A stretch of DNA of 64,000 nucleotides from Hippasteria phrygiana (GCA_037893225.1 JAZGUH010000533.1:2108001-2172000), one strand, 5' to 3'; shown: positions 28,089-39,711, numbered from the stretch's first letter. Notes: a model not told the origin generated them from the sequence alone. Program-made: numbers and translations.

Positions 28089-31000
28089 AGCTTTAGTGTT
28101 TGTGGACAAACACAGGGCTGTTTCGTTTTGGTTTTTTTTGGTAGTTTGATTCTTATTCTTGAGATTTCAATGGTGGATAAAATATCTCGTTTTATGGTCG
28201 TCTAGGTCAAGCAATCACGTGCTTATTCATAATCTTTTTAGAAATGTGAGCATACAAGCAGTTGATGACCATGATTACGTCATCAGACGTCACACATTTT
28301 TCACATTTATATTTAAGTGTGTATGACCTAAAAATATATTACAAAAATAATTATACAAAATTGTTTAAAATTCATGTTAGATACCACGTTTCAACTTAAT
28401 CGGACTTGTACTTCTTAATATATATGGCTTCAAAAACTGCCCCTTTAAGATGACGTCACGTAACATGTGATGACGTCATCATAATGTAATGTCAATTTTC
28501 ATCTATAAACCTACTAGGCTACCTAGATATTACTTTTCAACTTAATCGGACTTGTACTTTTGTAGATATATGGCTTCGAAAAAATGCCCCTTTAAGATGA
28601 CGTCACGTGACATGTGATGACATCATCATGACGTAAAAGTTTGGCACACGTTGTGAGCAGTTGGGGTAAGTGTCTGCCAAGTTTAAAAGTAGCCAAAGTG
28701 AACGGTAAGAAAGAAAACGTTTACAAATGCTAAGGGCAATAATCTAGCGAGTGCCCCTTTAAGATGAAACCACGTGACATGTTATGACTTGATCATAACG
28801 TTATGTCAATGTTCATCTATAACACCCGGTGGCATACCTAGATATTACGTTCCAACTTAATCGGACTTGTACTTTTGTAGATATATGACTTCGAAAAATG
28901 CCCCTTTAAAGATGACGTCACGTGACATGTGATGACGTCACCATGACGTAAAAGTTCGGCACACATTGTGAGCAGTTGGGGTAAGTGTCTGCCAAGTTTA
29001 AAAGTAGCCAAAGTGGCTGGTAAGAAAGAAAAAATTTACAATTGCTATGGGCAATATTCTAGCGACTTTAAAAAAAGAATTGTTTTATGACGTCATCATG
29101 ACGTCACACAATTTTCGCTTTTTAGGGCATATCTTTGAGACATACCAAAGCTGTAACAAAAAGAATTTTGAAAATGCCTTGTTTTGTTCGCTAGATATAT
29201 TGAAAAGAATGTTACGATTTTAAAACTTCAAAAATTTAGCGACTTGAAAAAAGACTAGAAATCAACCCCTTTTATAAACAGCAAGCACATAATAGCCATG
29301 GTTATCTGCCCGTCCCAGAATTCCTTTGTGTTATATTGAATTTGGTCTAAATTTTGAAATGGCTGTTATTTCTTACTTGAGTGAGCCACGATCATGAAAT
29401 TTTGGAATCAGGGAGAGGAAAATTCAATATATACATTTTTGTAATCGGATTGACCCTTACATGCGTTTAAAAAAAGAAATGTTTTGATGACGTCATCATG
29501 ACGTCACACATTTTCTCCCTTTTAGGGGATATCTTTGAGACATACCAAAGCTATAACAAAAAGAATTTTGAAAATATATTGTTTTGTTCGCTAGATATAT
29601 TGAAAAAATGTTACGATTTTAAAATTTCAAAAATTCATAAAAAGTCACGTGATGACGTCATTATGACCTCATTTTGGATTTTGCATGCTAGTGACAGTAT
29701 CTACCTACCCACCACTTTTCATGACGATCGGACTTATCCTTATATGTGTTTTAAAAAATCACACTTTTGATGACGTCATCATGACGTCACACATTTTTTC
29801 CCTTTTAGGGCATATCTTTGAGACATACCAAAGCTATCACAAAAAAAAAATTGAAAATATCGTGTTTTGTTCGCTAGATATATTGAAAAGAATGTTACGA
29901 TTTTAAAACTTCAAAAATTTAGCGACTTGAAAAAAGACTAGAAATCAACCCTTTTATAAACAGCAAGCACATAATAGCCATGGTTATCTGCCCGTCCCAG
30001 AATTCCTTTGTGTTATATTGAATTTGGTCTAAATTTTGAAATGGCTCTTATTTCTTACTTGAGTGAGCCACGATCATGAAATTTTGGAATTAGGTACAGA
30101 AAAATTCAATGTATACATTTTTGTAATCGGATTGACCCTTACATGCGTTTAAAAAAAGAAATGTTTTGATGACGTCATCATGACGTCACACATTTTCTCC
30201 CTTTTAGGGGATATCTTTGAGACATACCAAAGCTATAACAAAAAGAATTTTGAAAATATATTGTTTTGTTCGCTAGATATATTGAAAACAATGTTACGAT
30301 TTTAAAATTTCAAAAATTCATAAAAAGTCACGTGATGACGTCATTATGACCTCATTTTGGATTTTGCATGCTAGTGACAGTATCTACCTACCCACCACTT
30401 TTCATGACGATCGGACTTTTCCTTATATGTGTTTTAAAAAATCATACTTTTGAAGACGTCATCATGACGTCACACATTTTTTCCCTTTTAGGGCATATCT
30501 TTGAGACATACCAAAGCTATCACAAAAAAAAAATTGAAAATATCGTGTTTTGTTCGCTAGATATATTGAAAAGAATGTTACGATTTTAAAACTTCAAAAA
30601 TTTAGCGACTTGAAAAAAGACTAGAAATCAACCCTTTTATAAACAGCAAGCACATAATAGCCATGGTTATCTGCCCGTCCCAGAATTCCTTTGTGTTATA
30701 TTGAATTTGGTCTAAATTTTGAAATGGCTCTTATTTCTTACTTGAGTGAGCCACGATCATGAAATTTTGGAATTAGGTACAGAAAAATTCAATGTATACA
30801 TTTTTGTAATCGGATTGACCCTTACATGCGTAAAAAAAAAAAAACATTTTTGATGACGTCATCATGACGTCGCACAGTTTTCGCTTTTTAGGGCATATCT
30901 TTGAGACATACCAAAGCTGTAACAAAAAGAATTTTGAAAATATCTTGTTTTGTTCGCTAGATATATTGAAAAGAATGTTACGATTTTCAAATTTCAAAAA

Positions 31001-31190
31001 TTCATAAAAAATCACGTGATGACGTCATCATGACGTAAAAGATCGGCATACATTCTGAGCAGTTGGTCTAAGTGTCTGCTAAGTTTAAATGCAATCGGTT
31101 GCTTAAAAGTAGCCAAAGTGCCGGTCAGAAAGAAAACGTGTACAAATGCTATGGGCAAAAGTCTGAAAAAGAAGAAGAAAAAAAAACTAG
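28089..31190. repeat. Array segment S11, helicase-fragment head
   Basis: Hairpin head, decayed helicase fragment (about 28,150-28,275), alpha and gamma modules, then several beta modules. Two are shortened variants with CATTTTCTCCCTTTTAGGG. A near-identical 682-bp duplication runs from 29,481 and again from 30,163. Ends in ACTAG at 31,186-31,190. Confidence 0.8.
28150..28275 (+). pseudogene. Captured Helitron helicase fragment, decayed copy
   Basis: Shares TTTCAATGGTGGATAAAATA, TGGTCGTCTAGGTCAAGCAA and AGAAATGTGAGCATACAAGC with the helicase at 49,118-49,220, with internal deletions. It has the same placement behind the CTAG/hairpin head as the other copies. Confidence 0.8.
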
Positions 31191-32450
31191 ACATGTTATG
31201 TGTTTGTCCCGTGGACAAACACAGGGCTGTTTCGTGTTTTTTTTATTGTGTTAGTTAGTCAAATGTTTATACAATAATTAACGTTATTGGATGTGTGAAG
31301 GATTGGTTTAAAGAAAGAAATCGAGTACAAATGTTATGGGGAATAGTGTAGCGAATGCCCCTTTAAAATGACATCACGTGACATGTGATCACTTCATAAC
31401 GTCAAGTCAATGTTCACCTATAACACCCGGTGGCATACCTAGATACATGTTTCAACTTAATCGGACTTGTACTTTTGTAGATATATGGCTTTGAAAAATG
31501 CCTCTTTAAGATGACGTCACGTGACATGTGATGATGTCATCATGACGTAAAAGTTCGACACACATTCTGAGCAGTTGGTATTAAGTGTCTGCCAATTTGA
31601 AAAGTACCCAAAGTGCCAATAAGAAAAAAGTGTACAAATGCTATGGGCAATAGTCTAGCGAATGCTCCTTTAAGATGACATCACGTGACATGTGATGTCA
31701 TCATAACGTTATGTCAACTTTCATCTATAACACACCGTGTAGCATACTTAGATATTACGTTTCAACTTAATCGGACTTGTACTTGTGTAGATACACAATG
31801 TATGGCTACGAAAAATGCCCCTTTAAGATGACGTCAAGTTGACATGTGATGACGTCATCATGACATAAAAGTTCGACACACATTCTGAGCAATTCTGCCA
31901 ATTTTAAAAGTACCCAAAGTGCCAGTAAGAAAAAAACATGTACAAATGCAATATAGTCTAGCGAATGCCCCTTTAAGATGACATCACGTGACATGTGATG
32001 ACATCATGATAATGTCATGTCAATTTCCATCTATAAACCTACTGGCCTACCTAGATATTACGTTTCAACTTAATTGAACTTGTACTTTTGTTGATATATG
32101 GCTTCCAAAACTGCCCCTTTAAGATGACGTCACGTGACATGTGATGACGTCGTCCTATTGTCATGTTTATTTTCATCTATGAACCTGCAGACCTACCTGG
32201 ATATTACATTTCAACTTAATCGAATTTGTACTTTTGTAGATATATGGCTTCAAAACTGCCCCTTTAAGATGACGTCACGTGACATGTGATGACATCAATC
32301 ATGATAATGTCATGTCAATTTTCAGCTATAAACCTACTGGGCTACCTAGATATTACTTTTCAACTTAATCGAACTTGTACTTTTGTAGATATATAGCTTC
32401 AAAAACTGCCCCTTTAAGATGACGTCACGTGGCATGTGATGACGTCATCA

Positions 32451-34371
32451 TGTATGTCTGTAATTCAAAAAGAATGTTATAAGACGCCTGATTGTTTGTG
32501 TGCTTTTCACTGAATGTACTTGTTAAATACAACTTTTTCTCTTCAACATTTTGTTTTCAGCCTTGTATTGGAGTAACTTGCCTCTCAAATTTGAATCTTT
32601 ATTAATATTATGTGATATGTTCTTGATAAAAATGCATGTTGACATTGTGGCACGTAGGAAGCAATAAAAAGAATTCTTTGAAAACAAGACCTTTGAATGA
32701 AGAGAGTTATTTAATGAAGTCTTACTGGTATATTTTTATTACAGTATATAATTGAAAGAAAATACGGTCTTATTAACCCTAATAGTCCTGAATTCTCAAA
32801 TTTTAATATGATTTTCCACACACCCTAGGGAGGTACAGTTAAATGCAAAGAAAGTCCGACATAATCTTGCTGGTCAAAAGTTTCTCTGCCACAATTGACA
32901 AACCTGTCAACTTTTTAGCGCAAGAGGGCGGTAGTACTTACAAAAATACTCCTCTGGTTGTGTTTAGTGAATTGTAGAGGGCAGCATACGAGTTTACTGG
33001 TAAAAATTCATTCACGGATTTTGTCCGGTGGCGCCTAGCACTGTATACCAAACTTAACTAACAATTTAAGGCAAACAAACACATAGAGCGGTGGGTGAGA
33101 CCGAAGCATACCCCCTGTAGTGTTTGAAGACGGAAAACCAGAAATTAACGCAACACACCTTAAAGAATGCACGACTGAAACAAACTTTATTTGAGCAGTA
33201 GAAAATCACAGAACGCATTTGTTTTAATACATTGGGAATTATAAACTGGAAATTAAATGTAAGGTAATCCAAATGACGATTGAGACAACATTTACTTGAG
33301 TGGAACAAAATACAACAATTATTTTTGAAAATTATGTTAAATCCTCCCAAATCACAGAACGCAAAACTTGTTTACCTATGACGTAAAAAACATATTTCAA
33401 AAAGAATTACAATAAGAATTTGGAAAGAATGTTATAAGACGCATGATTGTTTCTGTGCTTTTCACTGAATGCACTTGTTAAATACACAACTTTTTCTCTT
33501 CAACATTTTGTTTTCAGGCTTGTATTGGAGTAACTTGCCTCTCAAATTTGAATCTTTATTAATATTATGTGATATGTTCTTGATAAAAATGCATGTTGAC
33601 ATTGTGGCACGTAGGAAGCAATAAAAAGAATTCTTTGAAAACAAGACCTTTGAATAAAGAGAGTTATTTAATGAAGTCTTACTAGTATATTTTTATTACA
33701 GTATATAATTGAAAGAAAATACGGTCTTATTAACCCTAATAGTCCTGAATTCTCCAATTGTAATATGATTTTCCACACACCCTAGGGAGGTACAGTTAAA
33801 TGCAAGGAAAGTTCGACATAATCTTACTGGTCAAAAGTTTCTCTGCCACAATTGACAAACCTGTCAACTTTTTAGCGCAAGAGGGCGGTAGTACTTAAAA
33901 AAATACTCCTCTGGTTGTGTTTAGTGAACTGTAGAGGGCAGCATACGAGTTTACTGGTAAAAATTCATTCACGGATTTTGTCCGGTGGCGCCTAGCACTG
34001 TATACCAAACTTAACTAACAATTTAAGGCAAACACACACATAGAGCGGTGGGTGAGAGCGAAGCATAACCCATGTAGTGTTTGAAAACGGAAAACCAGTA
34101 ATTAACGCAACACACCTTAAAGAATAGACGGCTGAAACAAACTTTATTTGAGCAGTAGAAAATCACAGAACGCATTTTTTTTAATACATTGGGAATTATA
34201 AACTGGAAATTAAAAGTAAGGTAATCCAAAATACGATTGAGACAACATTTACTTGAGTGGAACAAAATACAACAACTATTTTTGAAAATTATGTTAAATC
34301 CTCCCAAATCACAGAACGTAAAACTTGTTTACCTAAACAACCTATTTCAAAAAGAATTACAATAAGAATTT
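32451..34371. repeat. 957-bp unit, tandem dimer, copy 2
   Basis: Same dimer as at 16,475-18,395, same length (about 1,920 bp) and same flanks. The first unit starts near 32,472 and the second near 33,428. It differs by scattered substitutions and a 2-bp deletion. The shared flanks show it was copied with its surroundings rather than inserted independently. Confidence 0.85.
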
Positions 34372-36237
34372 CGAAATTAGCATGTTCAGTTGATGAGATA
34401 GGCCTTATAGCTTAAAGATTCAAAAGTAAAACAATTACTCTAAAATCATATGATGACGTCACCACAACGTCGCATCAATTTTCATATATAACACATGCCG
34501 GCCTACAAGCATTCCTGACACAAAATTGTTTAAGATAATCTACTGGGCTACCTAGATATTACTTTTCAACTTAATCTGACTTCTACTTCGGTAAAAATAT
34601 GGCTTCGAAAAATGCCCCTTTCAGATGACGTCACGTGGCATGTGATGACGTCATCATGACGTAAAAGTTCGGCACATATTGTGAGCAGTTGGGGTAAGTG
34701 TCTGCCAAGTTTAAAAGTAGCCAAACTGGCCGGTAAGAAAGAAAACGTTTACAAATGCTATGGGCAATAATCTAGCGAGTGCCCCTTTAAGATGACACCA
34801 CGTGACATGTTATGACTTGATCATAACGTCATGTCAATGTTCATCTATAACACCCGGTGGCATACCTAGATATTACGTTCCAACTTAATCGGTCTTGTAC
34901 TTTTTGTGTGACGATATGGCTTCGAAAAATGCCCCTTTAAGATGACGTCACGTGACATGTGATGACGTCATCATGACGTAAAGGTTCGGCACACATTGTG
35001 AGCAGTTGGGGTAAGTGTCTGCCAAGTTTAAAAGTAGCCAAAGTGGCCGGTAAGAAAGAAAAAGTTTACAAATGCTATGGGCAATATTCTAGCGACTTAA
35101 AAAAAAGAATTTTTTTATGACGTCATCATGACGTCACACAATTTTCGCCATTTAGGGCATATCTTTGAGACATACCAAAGCTGTAACAAAAATAATTTTG
35201 AAAATATCTTGTTTTGTTCGCTAGATATATTGAAAAGAATGTTACGATTTTAAAACTTCAAAAATTCAGCGACTTGAAAAAAGACTAGAAATCAACCCCG
35301 TTTATAAACAGCAAGCTCATAATAGCCATGGTTATCAGCCCGTCCCAGAATTCCTTTGTGTTATATTGAATTTGGTCTAAATTTTGAAATGGCTGTCATT
35401 TCTTACTTGAGTGAGCCACGATCATGAAATTTTGGAATTGGGTACAGAAAAATACAATGTATACATTTTTGTAATCGGATTGACCCTTACATGCGTTAAA
35501 AAAAAAAAGATTTGTTGATGACGTCATCATGACGTCACACAATTTTCGCTTTTTAGGGCATATCTTTGAGACATACCAAAGCTGTAACAAAAATAATTTT
35601 GAAAATATCTTGTTTTGTTCGCTAGATATATTGAAAAGAATGTTACGATTTTAATACTTCAAAAATTTGGCGACTTGAAAAAAGACTAGAAATCAACCCT
35701 TTTATAAACAGCAAGCACATAATACCCATGGTTATCAGCCCTTCCCAGAATTCCTTTGTGTTATATTGAATTTGGTCTAAATTTTGAAATGGCTCCTATT
35801 TCATACTTGAGTGAGCCACGATCATGAAATTTTGGAATTGGGTACAGGAAAATTCAATATATACATTTTTGTAATCGGATTGACCCTTACATGCGTTAAC
35901 AAAAAAACACATTTTTGATGACGTCATCATGACGTCACACAATTTTCGCAATTTAGGGCATATCTTTGAGACATACCAAAGCCATAAGAAAAAGAATTTT
36001 GAAAATATCTTATTTGGTTCGCTAGATATAATTTAATGAATGTTACGATTTTCAAAATTCAAAAATTCATAAAAAATTACGTGATGACGTCATCATGACG
36101 TAAAAGTTCGGCATGCATCCTGAGCAGTTGGTCTAAGTGTCTGTTAAATTTAAAGGCAATCGGCTGCATAAAAGTAGCCAAAGTGCCTGGCAGAAAGAAA
36201 ACGTGTACAAATGCTATGGGCAAAAAGTCTGAAAAAG

Positions 36238-36279
<42 letters not shown>

Positions 36280-36283
<4 letters not shown>

Positions 36284-36660
36284 ACGAAAACAAGGGCTGT
36301 TTCGAAAAACTTTCGAAACAGCCAAAAAGAAAAAAAAACAAATCTTAACGAAAACAAGGGCTGTTTCGAAAAGCTTTCGAAACAGCCAAAAATCTTAACG
36401 AAAACAAGGGCTGTTTCGAAAAACTTTCGAAACAGCCAAAAAATCTTAACGAAAACAAGGGCTGTTTCGAACTCTTTCGAAACAGCCAAAAAAAAAATCT
36501 TAACGAAAACAAGGGCTGTTTCGAACTCTTTCGAAACAGCCAAAAAAAATCTTAACGAAAACAAAGGCTGTTTCGAAAAACTTTCGAAACAGCCAAAAAA
36601 AAATCTTAACGAAAACAAAGGCTGTTTCGAAAAACTTTCGAAACAGCCAAAAAAGACTAG
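36280..36660. repeat. Seven tandem hairpins ending in CTAG (cluster 3)
   Basis: Hairpins at 36,295-36,323, 36,359-36,387, 36,409-36,437, 36,460-36,487, 36,514-36,541, 36,566-36,594 and 36,620-36,648, each preceded by TCTTAACGAAAACAA(G/A). All stems are intact; differences fall in the loop (AAC, AGC, CTCT) and in the A-tracts. Helitron 3'-end-like, multiplied in tandem with a period of about 50-65 bp. Confidence 0.85.
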
Positions 36661-37540
36661 AAACTGGTGTTTGTGTACAAACACAGGGCTGTTTCGGGTG
36701 TTTTTGTTTTTTTTGTGGGAGTATGATTCTAATTCTTGATGAGATATCAATGGTAGATGAAACAAAATCTTGTTTTACATTCAAGCAATTACGTATCCTT
36801 AATCATAATTGTTTTGGAAATGTGAGCATACTTGCAGTTTGTGACCATGATGATGTCATTGTGATGTCACACATTTTGCACATTCATATGTAAGTACCTA
36901 TCACCTAACAAATGTATTACAAATTGTTTTTTGAAATTAGCATGTAGGTTTGATGAGATATGGCTTTGGGGTTTAAAAACTTAAAAATTACTAGAAAATC
37001 GTATAATGATGTCATCATGACGTCATGTAATTTTTGTCAATAACGCCTGCTAGCATACCTACATATCACGTTTCAATTTCATTGGACTTGTAATTCTGTA
37101 GATATATGGCTTCGAAGAATCCACCTTTAAGATGACGTCACGTGACATGTGATGACATCATCATAATGTCATGTAAATTTTCATCTATAAACTTGCAGAC
37201 GTACCTAGATATTACATTTCAACTTAATCGAGCTTGTACTTTTGTAGATATATGGCTTCAAAAACTGCCCCTTTAAGATGACGTCAGGTGACACGTGATG
37301 CCCCTTTAAGATGACGTCACGTGACCCCGATAACGTCATCATGACGTAATTGTTCAAGGAAAACATGCTGGGCCAACAACAAATACATTTTGAACTTAAT
37401 TTAATTAAGTTAATTGGAAAAGAATTTGACATTGATTTAAACTATAATTTTCAGTAGTGTAATAAAAACTGAGACTCCTGAATAAGTTTTGGATAATTTT
37501 TTTTTACTGTGAAGTTAATGGATTTTACAGTCAGTAGGAG
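36661..37540. repeat. Array segment S13 and terminal tail
   Basis: Head hairpin, helicase fragment (36,726-36,850) and a few alpha modules nearly identical to 1-440 and 2,826-3,260. The array then degenerates into a roughly 200-bp tail (37,320-37,540) with AAAGAATTTGACATT and CTGTGAAGTTAATGGATTTT. The same tail ends the second array piece at 58,600-58,790, so it is probably a true element end. Confidence 0.8.
36726..36850 (+). pseudogene. Captured Helitron helicase fragment
   Basis: Near-identical to the copy at 2,741-2,866, including its deletions, so both descend from one decayed copy. Aligns with the Walker B-motif III coding DNA at 49,103-49,230. Confidence 0.85.
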
Positions 37541-39076
37541 TAAGTTGAGTATGATTTGTTTTACCAAAAAGAGATGGACTTATTAATAATTAACGAAACC
37601 TTAACTAAATGTTCGTGCAGTAGCACGTACCTTCAAGTTTTGTTTTTTAAAGCAAGGCATATAGCTAAGGTAATTGAAGGTGATTTGTTTGTTTGTTTGT
37701 TTGTTTGTATTTTTTTTTTGGGGGGGGGTAAAAAGTTCGTTAAAAGGGTACAATGGTACATCTGTGCCGAAAAAGACATGGGGGGTACCATCTTGCAATG
37801 GGAACGGTTGTGGCGACAGTTATGCACAGTATTGGACGATACGCGGCGCTTTGTTAAAGTAAAAAGCAATTGCAGATGGTCGTGTGGAATTACAAAAAGG
37901 GCACTCGGTTTTTCAGAAAAAGGGCATTTGCCAATCCTGACTATTGGGGCAGGTGTGAACGATAGGGAAAAAAATGATAATGGAACCGTTAACGGAGAAG
38001 GGCAGTAGGCGTATTTCACAAAAACAATTGGGTGGACCCATCCTGCTGGTTATACGGCTCTGTGGTTTTGTTTCCCCCCCCCCCCCCCCCCCTAAAAAAA
38101 GAAAAATTAAGGAAGGTATGATGGATATATGATTGAGGTAGGACTGTTTATTTGAGGCGATTTATAAATATGTTTGTGCAATGCGCTGGTTGTTGCCATG
38201 GGGATTGCATCGGGAATAGGAGGCAGATTTTGGTGTTTCGGGACATTTTTGTAGCAGAATTTAAAACGAAAGTTTCTGTGGTAGATTGAAAACCGGGATC
38301 GATAAATTAGAGTAAAGTGTGTGAAAAAAATCTGTAGTCAAGTACATGAAGTAGCCTGGAAAAAGTTTAAGGCTGCTTCGAATCTGTTATTTGGGGCTAT
38401 TGTCTTAGGTGTTTGTCCATTACAACTACGCGTGACGTTGTAGCTAGTTAGCTGTAACTGTAGAGATGCCCATTTCGGAGATCGAGACGGCGTTTGCTGT
38501 TAAAACAGTAGGGCGCCCTCTTATTTGTGTTGTCCAGTCGGGTTCTTAAAGTAACGTACGGAACGCGTTGTAGACGTCGACGAATACGACCCGTTTTTCA
38601 ATGAGTATTTATAAGCATTGCTTGCTGTATGGTATATAAGCGTCGTGGTAAGAATTGTGTTGACGTGTTTTATCGACTGAAAAATATAAATACGATAAAG
38701 TTTATTTGTTTAGTTTTGTTTCTTTTTGGGGGGAGAGCGGGGGGGGGGAGGGGGGAAGAGGTGAGGCAAGGCCAGGAAACGGGTTATAGTATAGTGTTTT
38801 GTTTGAAGATGTTACTTATGATGCTATTCCTAGTGTTCAAGTTTGTTGTGGTAGGTTGTGGCATTGTGCACGTGTTATCGGCTACCTTGTATGGTTGTGT
38901 CTTTATTCCTCCATGGGTTATGTTATATCATATGTACAAATACAATATTTAATGTATTGTTCATGTACATGTACATGTAATGATGTATCTGTGCATGCAA
39001 CAGCATGTGTGCGCATGCACGCGTACATATATGTTGCTGTTGGTTCTGCTATTGTTGCTGTTCATAATTAATTTGT
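37541..39076. other. Non-coding region, CpG-richer, homopolymer runs
   Basis: No convincing gene. It contains a GTTT microsatellite (37,685-37,708), a G run (37,719-37,727), a C run of about 18 (38,076-38,093) and a G-rich stretch (38,725-38,760) able to form G-quadruplexes. Positions 38,400-38,640 are CpG-richer, with TATTTATAA at about 38,606 and a donor-like GGTAAGAA at about 38,645. This could be a promoter or first-exon region for the Helentron, but that is weak. TACATGTACATGTACATG lies near 38,965. Confidence 0.4.
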
Positions 39077-39474
39077 AAGATTTTACTTAGTTTAATACCC
39101 CTCACCAAAATTAGTCAGGATGAGGAAATCTTGGAAAATAAGTATCCATCTGTCTTGAGAATTGTATAAATACTTGGCACAATGTTTAAATTTGATCATT
39201 TTGTTGGGACATTTTCGTGAAATATAAGGGAAGAAAGTTTGTGTTTTCTGTGTTAGATGTTCTTGGCACAGTGTATGGTCACTAAAAGTCATGAAAGTGT
39301 TCATATACATGTTGATTTCTGTCTCATTTTTTTATACAGATTTTACTGACATAAATCTTGAAATAACAGGTTGTGCCACATGTTTAGACAGTTGTTATCA
39401 AGGAAGGATGGTTATTTTCCAAGGTTTTGCTGTTCTTGATCCATTTTGGTGGGGGGTATTAAAGTAAAATCTTT
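39077..39474. mobile_element. TIR element (MITE), copy 1
   Basis: Starts AAGATTTTACTTAG and ends GTAAAATCTTT. The terminal inverted repeats are long and imperfect (about 100 bp): AATCTTGGAAAATAAG on the left pairs with ATTTTCCAAGGTTTTG on the right. There is no coding capacity. The internal part (AGAAAGTTTGTGTTTTCTGT) matches copy 2 at 61,091-61,495 in the opposite orientation. Family not recognised. Confidence 0.75.
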
Positions 39475-39636
39475 CCATGACCCCATTTGTGTGACGTGGG
39501 AAAGGAATTTCAGATTGTACAACAAATAGTTATTATATAAAATAATTTTCTTTTGATTTTTGTTACAATACATTTAGTACTCATCAACAAGTATGTTTTA
39601 GCAACAAGAATCTACATTTAACTGAGTATTTAAGAA

Positions 39637-39698
39637 CGTTTTCAAAGTGAACAAAGAAACTGGCAGGAGCAGGATTTGAACCTGTGACTTCTGGGTTA
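39637..39698 (-). mobile_element. 5'-truncated tRNA-derived SINE with 13-bp target duplication
   Basis: A 62-bp fragment on the minus strand with a perfect pol III B box (GGTTCAAATCC, complement of 39,672-39,682) followed by the family tail. It is flanked by exact direct repeats GAGTATTTAAGAA at 39,624-39,636 and 39,699-39,711, the mark of LINE-driven insertion. The A box and tRNA 5' half are missing, so it is not a tRNA gene. Confidence 0.85.
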
Positions 39699-39711
39699 GA
39701 GTATTTAAGAA

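Larger units (their letters stand above)
31191..36660. repeat. Array segment S12, carries second 957-bp dimer
   Basis: The head hairpin is longer than elsewhere (GTGTTTGTCC / GGACAAACAC). Alpha and gamma modules lead to a 1.92-kb dimer (32,451-34,371) and then gamma and beta modules (near 35,117, 35,517 and 35,920). It ends with a run of about 40 A and seven tandem hairpins before CTAG at 36,657-36,660. Positions of about 32.0-35.0 kb match 16.0-19.0 kb at an offset of about 15,977. Confidence 0.85.
1..37540. repeat. Large hierarchical CRE-palindrome tandem array (whole block)
   Basis: A 37-kb block built from a few module types. Alpha modules (about 146 bp, e.g. phase points 464, 608, 754, 900, 1050) carry TTTAAGATGACGTCACGTGA. 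Beta modules (about 400 bp, roughly 45 copies) start at TGACGTCATCATGACGTCA and contain GGGCATATCTTTGAGACATA. Gamma modules (about 130-170 bp) contain GAGCAGTTGG and AGCCAAAGTGGCCGG. A more divergent epsilon type lies at 5.3-6.5 kb. Thirteen CTAG junctions divide the block into head-to-tail segments. No convincing protein gene is present: short open frames recur only because the modules are near-identical. AT-rich, with long A-tracts. Seen directly; the origin as a rolling-circle concatemer is inference. Confidence 0.95.

Noticed and set aside
1380..31015. Recurring 60-100-residue frames in the array (pattern MTSHNFRFLGHIFETYQSYN)
   Set aside because: They exist because the 400-bp beta modules are near-identical copies. 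The length is broken by indels in many copies, there is no domain and no common start, and AT-rich composition explains the residues.
36280..36660. CRISPR array
   Set aside because: The palindromic repeats look similar at first sight, but the spacers are A-tracts plus a constant leader and are not unique. The context is animal DNA.
37556..38019. Overlapping 128-150-residue frames on both strands
   Set aside because: They cross homopolymer runs, have no domain-like features and mirror each other on opposite strands.
39637..39698. tRNA gene on the minus strand
   Set aside because: Only the T-arm/B-box part exists. It is flanked by a 13-bp target duplication and carries a SINE tail.
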